Positions 57,495 through 64,000 of a stretch of DNA of 64,000 bases are shown here, one piece after another. The stretch spans positions 688,501 to 752,500 of the forward strand of contig NZ_OY760503.1 of the NCBI RefSeq assembly GCF_963663645.1, written 5' to 3'. The stretch's first letter is position 1. Each line of letters begins with the position of its first letter. The stretch comes from an uncultured Trichococcus sp. (GTDB lineage: Bacteria > Bacillota > Bacilli > Lactobacillales > Aerococcaceae). Under the pieces are notes generated by a model that was not told the origin of the DNA, did no database searches, and saw only the letters and a program-made list of their open reading frames with translations. The position numbers and the translations under genes were made by a program.

Positions 57495-59981
57495 TTAAGA
57501 ATTTACTGGAATTTTTTTGTCTTTATTTTCCGCCTTAGCGGGCTTCACGGAAATCCGGATACTGCCTTTTTGTGCTCCGATCGTAACGGTATCGCCGAAT
57601 TTGATCAAGCCGCTCAGCATTTCTTCACTCAACTTGTCTTCAATCTCTTTTTGGATTGCACGTCTGATCGGGCGTGCACCATATTCAGGATCGAAACCGG
57701 CTTTTGCGATGACATCGATGGCTGCAGGTGTGATGCGCACATGGATATCGAGATCCTTCAAGCGTTTCACGATGCTGTTCGCCATCAATTTGACGATTTC
57801 ATGCAACTCGTCTTTCTCCAAGGAATGGAAGACGATGGTTTCGTCGATACGGTTCAGGAACTCCGGACGGAAGCTATTCTTCAGCTCTTCGCGGATGCGT
57901 TTTTCCATCGCTTTATAATCATGCTTGAGGTCCTTCGCCGCGAATCCGACCGATTTCTCATCACGCAAAGCCGTTGCACCCAAGTTGGAAGTCATGATCA
58001 CGATCGTGTTGCGGAAATCGACCTTCCGTCCTTTGGAATCGGTCAAGTGACCGTCATCCAGCACTTGCAGCAGGATATTGAAGACATCCGGATGGGCTTT
58101 TTCCACCTCATCAAGAAGGATAACCGAGTACGGTTTTTGTCTGATTTTCTCCGTTAACTGACCGCCTTCATCATAGCCGACATAGCCAGGAGGGGAACCG
58201 ATCAGACGGCTTGTGCTGTATTTTTCCATGTATTCGGACATATCCAAACGAACCAAGGAGTCTTCTGTCCCGAACATTGCTTCAGCCAAAGTTTTCGCAA
58301 GTTCTGTCTTACCGACACCGGTAGGCCCCAAGAACAGGAACGAACCGATCGGACGATTCGGGTCCTTCAAACCGGAACGTGCGCGTCTGATGGCGCGGGC
58401 TACTGCACTGACCGCCTCGGATTGCCCGATGACGCGTTCATGCAACACTTTTTCCAACTTCATCAAACGGTCGCTTTCCTTCTGTTCCATCTGGTTGACC
58501 GGAATCCCGGTCCACAAAGCCACCACTTCAGCTACATCGTTTTCGGTTACTTTCAGATCGTAGTGCGTGATCGTTTGGGCTTGTTGTTCCACCATTTTTT
58601 GGAATTTCTGCTTCTTCGTCATTTCGCGTTTGCGGATGCGGGCAGCCTTGTCGAAATCTTGGTTCAGGATCGCTTCTTCTTTGTCTTTCGACAACTTCGC
58701 GATTTCCATCTCGATTTTCCCGATCGGTGTATCTCCGTGTGTGACATCCAAGCGGACTTTTGCTGCGGATTCATCGATCAGATCGATAGCCTTGTCCGGC
58801 AATCTTCTGGAAGTGATGTAGCGCACGGATAACTGGACAGCTGCTTTCAACGCCTCATCCGTGATTTCCACGCCATGGTGCTCCTCATAACGGGAACGCA
58901 AGCCACGCATGATCTCAACCGATTCCTCAGGTGTGGGCTCATCGATATGGATAGGCGCGAAACGTCTTTCCAACGCCGCATCCTTTTCGATATATTTTTG
59001 GTACTCATCAAGGGTGGTGGCACCGATTGTCTGCAGTTCGCCCCTTGCCAATGCCGGTTTCAGGATATTGGAGGCATCGATCGCCCCTTCAGCTCCGCCT
59101 GCACCGATCAAGGTGTGCAACTCATCAATGAAGAGGATGACATTGCCGTCATTGTAGATTTCGTCGATGATCTTCTTCATTCTTTCCTCGAATTCACCGC
59201 GGTATTTCGTACCGGCCACCAGCGAACCCATATCCAACATCATGATGCGTTTGTTCGCTAACGTATCCGGAACATCGCCGGCTACGATTTTCTGTGCCAA
59301 ACCTTCCACGATGGCGGTCTTGCCGACACCGGGTTCCCCCACCAATACTGGATTGTTTTTCGTTCTGCGGGAAACGATCTGCATGATGCGTCGGACTTCC
59401 TTGTCGCGTCCGACGATCGGATCCATCCGGTTTTCACGCGCCAAATCCGTCAGATTGCGGGCCAAGGAATCCAAAGTCGGCGTTCCCTCTTCCACTTTCT
59501 CCGTCTTTTTGGCTGAACGCATATCCGGTTTGGTCGGCTGTTTGATGCCCAGTTTCTCATAGAGAGACTTACGCAGCAAATTCGGATCGATCTGCAGATT
59601 TTTGATGATTTTGACTGCCAGAATTTCTTCTTTCAACAAGCCCAACAAAAGGTGTTCGGTTCCTACCAATGGAACCCCCAATTTGTGCGCCTCATTTGTC
59701 GCATACATAATGACTTTTTTGGCCCGAGGAGAAAATGGCAACGGCGCGTTGAAGTCCTCCGTATCCATTTGACCGAAACCGGTCAGATGAACAATCTCTT
59801 CGCGGACTCCTTCCTCATCAATATCGTATCCACGCAACACTTTTCCGGCAATGCCTTCTTGTTCCCGGACCAGTCCGAGAAGCATGTGCTCCGTTCCGAT
59901 GGATTGATGCTTAAACTTGTGCGCTTCTTCTGTTGCCAACAACAATACTTGGCTGGCTTTGTCTGTAAATAATTCATCCAT
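57495..59981 (-). CDS. clpC: Clp protease ATP-binding subunit ClpC
   Basis: An 828-residue HSP100 unfoldase that feeds ClpP and responds to heat and misfolding. Two N-terminal Clp repeats (about residues 1-145), AAA1 with Walker [10 protein letters not shown] near 213, a linker with the UVR motif ([16 protein letters not shown] near 430) and AAA2 with GPTGVGKTE near 555 are visible. It follows ctsR by 25 bp in one operon. The mcsA and mcsB genes found between them in Bacillus are absent, as usual in Lactobacillales. Confidence 0.97.
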   Translation of the reverse strand: MDELFTDKASQVLLLATEEAHKFKHQSIGTEHMLLGLVREQEGIAGKVLRGYDIDEEGVREEIVHLTGFGQMDTEDFNAPLPFSPRAKKVIMYATNEAHKLGVPLVGTEHLLLGLLKEEILAVKIIKNLQIDPNLLRKSLYEKLGIKQPTKPDMRSAKKTEKVEEGTPTLDSLARNLTDLARENRMDPIVGRDKEVRRIMQIVSRRTKNNPVLVGEPGVGKTAIVEGLAQKIVAGDVPDTLANKRIMMLDMGSLVAGTKYRGEFEERMKKIIDEIYNDGNVILFIDELHTLIGAGGAEGAIDASNILKPALARGELQTIGATTLDEYQKYIEKDAALERRFAPIHIDEPTPEESVEIMRGLRSRYEEHHGVEITDEALKAAVQLSVRYITSRRLPDKAIDLIDESAAKVRLDVTHGDTPIGKIEMEIAKLSKDKEEAILNQDFDKAARIRKREMTKKQKFQKMVEQQAQTITHYDLKVTENDVAEVVALWTGIPVNQMEQKESDRLMKLEKVLHERVIGQSEAVSAVARAIRRARSGLKDPNRPIGSFLFLGPTGVGKTELAKTLAEAMFGTEDSLVRLDMSEYMEKYSTSRLIGSPPGYVGYDEGGQLTEKIRQKPYSVILLDEVEKAHPDVFNILLQVLDDGHLTDSKGRKVDFRNTIVIMTSNLGATALRDEKSVGFAAKDLKHDYKAMEKRIREELKNSFRPEFLNRIDETIVFHSLEKDELHEIVKLMANSIVKRLKDLDIHVRITPAAIDVIAKAGFDPEYGARPIRRAIQKEIEDKLSEEMLSGLIKFGDTVTIGAQKGSIRISVKPAKAENKDKKIPVNS

Positions 59982-60006
59982 TTTTAACGCCTCCTCTACG
60001 GGCTAT

Positions 60007-60468
60007 CTATTCAAAGCGCAAGCTGTTCAAAAAATTCCTCAACAGCAAGGCTCGTATTCTTTCTTCATATTCGCCTGTGTACGGGGCAAGTGACTTATCC
60101 AACACCGACAACATCAGGTTTCCTTCGCGTTTCGTGATGATACTGCGACTGTACAGATTTTGGGTTACCGCAAATGCATCTTTCTGGCTGATGCTTTCGC
60201 CTACTATAGCGATCAGCTTATCCAACAATTCCGCTTGATCCAGAATCTTCACCTTCATGATGCGTATATAACCGCCCCCGCCGCGTTTGCTTTCGACCGA
60301 GTAGCCTTGCTGCTCCGTAAAGCGGGTATTGATGACATAGTTGATCTGTGAAGGTACACAATTGAAACGATCTGCCATTTCATTCCTTCTGATTTCAATC
60401 TGCTCTTCTGCATTCAGAATCTTTTTGATATACGCTTCGATGATATCTGACATGTTCTGACCCTGCAT
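60007..60468 (-). CDS. ctsR: Transcriptional repressor CtsR
   Basis: A 153-residue winged-helix heat-shock repressor. It starts MQGQNMSDIIEAYIKKIL and includes RFNCVPSQINYVINTRFT and the glycine-rich wing SKRGGGGYIRI, where the Gly residues serve as the thermosensor. GGGAGGCG lies 9 bases before the first ATG; Met6 would lose the conserved N-terminus. Represses its own operon with clpC. Confidence 0.95.
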   Translation of the reverse strand: MQGQNMSDIIEAYIKKILNAEEQIEIRRNEMADRFNCVPSQINYVINTRFTEQQGYSVESKRGGGGYIRIMKVKILDQAELLDKLIAIVGESISQKDAFAVTQNLYSRSIITKREGNLMLSVLDKSLAPYTGEYEERIRALLLRNFLNSLRFE

Positions 60469-60488
60469 GGAATGGACGCCTCCCTTCC

Positions 60489-60545
60489 CCTGACTAATTT
60501 TGACTATTATATATTTATATTATGCTATTCCTACATAACTGTCAA
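60489..60545 (-). promoter_or_regulatory. ctsR-clpC promoter with CtsR operator
   Basis: On the minus strand TTGACA (60545-60540), 17-base spacer and TAATAT (60522-60517). Downstream, AGTCAAA-ATT-AGTCAGG (60505-60489) matches the tandem CtsR heptad RGTCAAA-NAN-RGTCAAA with two mismatches in the second half-site. Repression would block the start of transcription. Confidence 0.8.
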
Positions 60546-60715
60546 ATAGAAAGGGCTATCCGAGGACGTTTGTGGCAAACTGGTCAAGAAAGCTGAAACC
60601 CATCCAGACCACCTGCTACTCCCTCTGCAACAGCGTGTTCCCCAACATTTCCAACAGGATCATTGAGAATGTTCCTCATTATATACTGAAAGGCCAAAAA
60701 CGGCAATATCTCCAA
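60546..60715. other. Intergenic region
   Basis: Between ctsR and the tRNA terminator. I see no gene or RNA signature in it. Confidence 0.4.
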
Positions 60716-60764
60716 AAAAATAGACGCAGAAACCATCGAAATGATTTCTGCGTCTATTTTTATT
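60716..60764 (-). terminator. Terminator of the rRNA-tRNA operon
   Basis: AATAGACGCAGAAA and TTTCTGCGTCTATT form a 14-bp stem after tRNA-Pro, ending the minus-strand rRNA/tRNA transcript. Confidence 0.9.
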
Positions 60765-60766
60765 TA

Positions 60767-60840
60767 TCGGGAAGACAGGATTCGAACCTGCGACCCCTTG
60801 GTCCCAAACCAAGTGCTCTACCAAGCTGAGCTACTTCCCG
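60767..60840 (-). tRNA. tRNA-Pro (TGG)
   Basis: Acceptor CGGGAAG/CTTCCCG, GTTCGAAT-type T loop and anticodon TGG in loop TTTGGGA. The 3' CCA is not encoded. Last tRNA of the cluster. Confidence 0.95.
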
Positions 60841-60859
60841 GTAATGATTATCTAAAAAA

Positions 60860-60933
60860 TGCACCCAACAGGAGTCGAACCTGTAACCGCTTGATTCGTA
60901 GTCAAGTACTCTATCCAATTGAGCTATGGGTGC
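60860..60933 (-). tRNA. tRNA-Arg (ACG)
   Basis: Acceptor GCACCCA/TGGGTGC, anticodon ACG in loop CTACGAA. A34 is the substrate of TadA, whose gene lies at 54.7 kb. Confidence 0.95.
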
Positions 60934-60970
60934 TTCATGAATGCCGATACACTTCATTCAAATAAAAAAA

Positions 60971-61042
60971 AGCGGAAGACGGGGTTCGAACCCGCGACCC
61001 CCACCTTGGCAAGGTGATGTTCTACCACTGAACTACTTCCGC
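60971..61042 (-). tRNA. tRNA-Gly (GCC)
   Basis: Acceptor GCGGAAG/CTTCCGC, anticodon GCC in loop TTGCCAA, discriminator U. Confidence 0.95.
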
Positions 61043-61051
61043 GTTTTTGGA

Positions 61052-61124
61052 TGCCGGCTAAAGGATTTGAACCCTCGACCCTCTGATTACAAATCAGATG
61101 CTCTACCAACTGAGCTAAGCCGGC
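61052..61124 (-). tRNA. tRNA-Thr (TGT)
   Basis: Acceptor GCCGGCT/AGCCGGC, anticodon TGT in loop TTTGTAA. Confidence 0.95.
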
Positions 61125-61170
61125 GTCTCATTATATTCAATTGTTCCACCATTATCGCAAAAATGATGAA

Positions 61171-61243
61171 TGAGTTATGCAGGGCTCGAACCTGCGACCC
61201 TCTGATTAAAAGTCAGATGCTCTACCAACTGAGCTAATAACTC
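61171..61243 (-). tRNA. tRNA-Lys (TTT)
   Basis: Acceptor GAGTTAT/ATAACTC with discriminator A, anticodon TTT in loop CTTTTAA. Confidence 0.95.
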
Positions 61244-61248
61244 ATGAA

Positions 61249-61321
61249 TGGAGGTTGACGGGATCGAACCGCCGACATCCTGCTTGTAAGGCAGACGCTC
61301 TCCCAGCTGAGCTAAACCTCC
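61249..61321 (-). tRNA. tRNA-Val (TAC)
   Basis: Acceptor GGAGGTT/AACCTCC, anticodon TAC in loop CTTACAA. First tRNA after 5S rRNA. Confidence 0.95.
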
Positions 61322-61331
61322 ATGATATAAA

Positions 61332-61450
61332 TGCGCGGCAACGTCCTAGTCTCACAAAGGGAAACCCTTCACTACAATCGGCGCTAAGAAGCTTAACTTC
61401 TGTGTTCGAGATGGGAACAGGTGTGACCTTCTTGCCATCGTCACCGCACA
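61332..61450 (-). rRNA. rrf: 5S ribosomal RNA
   Basis: A 119-nt gene. Terminal stem TGTGCGG/CCGCGCA and conserved CCCATCTCGAACACAGAAG and TAGGACGTTGCC segments, read on the minus strand, identify 5S rRNA. It lies about 90 bp after 23S. Confidence 0.96.
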
Positions 61451-61542
61451 TTTTTCAAGAGAACCTTGTTCTCTCAAAACTGAATCTACAAAATTAAAGG
61501 GAACCCGAAAACACCGCTTGAGTTTTCTTCTTTTTAAAAATT

Positions 61543-64000
<2,458 letters not shown>

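Noticed and set aside
57517-59972. Plus-strand frames opposite clpC
   Set aside because: They are antisense to a full-length, conserved ClpC.
60572-61497. Short coding frames across the tRNA cluster
   Set aside because: They translate tRNA genes and repeated T-loop sequences (for example RRGSNPRP-like strings), a known artefact.

Overview
The window comes from a low-GC Gram-positive bacterium, most likely Lactobacillales and probably Carnobacteriaceae (Trichococcus-like). The main clues are a ctsR-clpC pair without mcsAB, the short SRP RNA beside tadA, Shine-Dalgarno-rich TTG/GTG starts, and IS types common in lactic acid bacteria. The genus is an inference.

The conserved frame lies at the two ends. 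The minus strand carries dnaX at 1-1388, and the SRP RNA (ffs) and tadA at 54.6-55.2 kb. In many Firmicutes tadA, ffs, dnaX and recR are adjacent and co-directional. Here about 53 kb of accessory DNA separates ffs from dnaX. Beyond tadA lie a PucR-type regulator, a striking 9 x 52-bp higher-order repeat, clpC, ctsR with its promoter and operator, six tRNA genes, 5S rRNA and the 3' part of 23S rRNA.

The accessory zone falls into blocks. 1.5-5.6 kb: two-domain glyoxalase, MFS pump plus TetR, and a DUF368 polyprenyl-phosphate transporter. 5.7-10.4 kb: truncated IS1380, TspO-like protein, flavodoxin, and a triple RidA fusion. 10.7-16.6 kb: a decayed tandem duplication of an RpiR regulator and a GH1 glucosidase, followed by one open GH1 gene. 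16.8-20.6 kb: an Rgg regulator split by an intact IS1380, with an SHP-like mini-ORF and a secreted protein gene. 20.9-34.3 kb: acetyltransferase, archaeal-type triosephosphate isomerase homologue, LysR and FTR1 remnants, proXp/proB, msrA-metQ, nucleoside hydrolase, an M24 protein, and a thioredoxin-like operon. Two IS110 copies have split the LysR gene and the thioredoxin-like gene. 34.7-41 kb: EamA exporter, map, ridA, four small membrane proteins and an IS200/IS605 element with tnpA and tnpB.

The 42.4-49.9 kb segment is the best candidate for an undescribed system. Two membrane-anchored XRE regulators and two secreted DUF5626-like proteins are arranged as mirror-image convergent pairs. Between them lie a secreted glycine-rich peptide, a translationally coupled tiny membrane peptide and a lipoprotein. 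A run of small membrane proteins and an FtsX-like/ABC exporter pair follows. A promoter-proximal element of about 36 bp recurs at three places in it. A third, simpler XRE-peptide pair lies at 52.9-53.9 kb. An SOS operon (uvrX-yolD, with a LexA-like box inside its promoter) and two YflT-like stress genes lie between.

The zone is rich in gene decay: IS insertions, internal deletions, partial duplications and homopolymer frameshifts. Some of the frameshifts and the noisy GH1/RpiR repeats could be assembly errors rather than biology.
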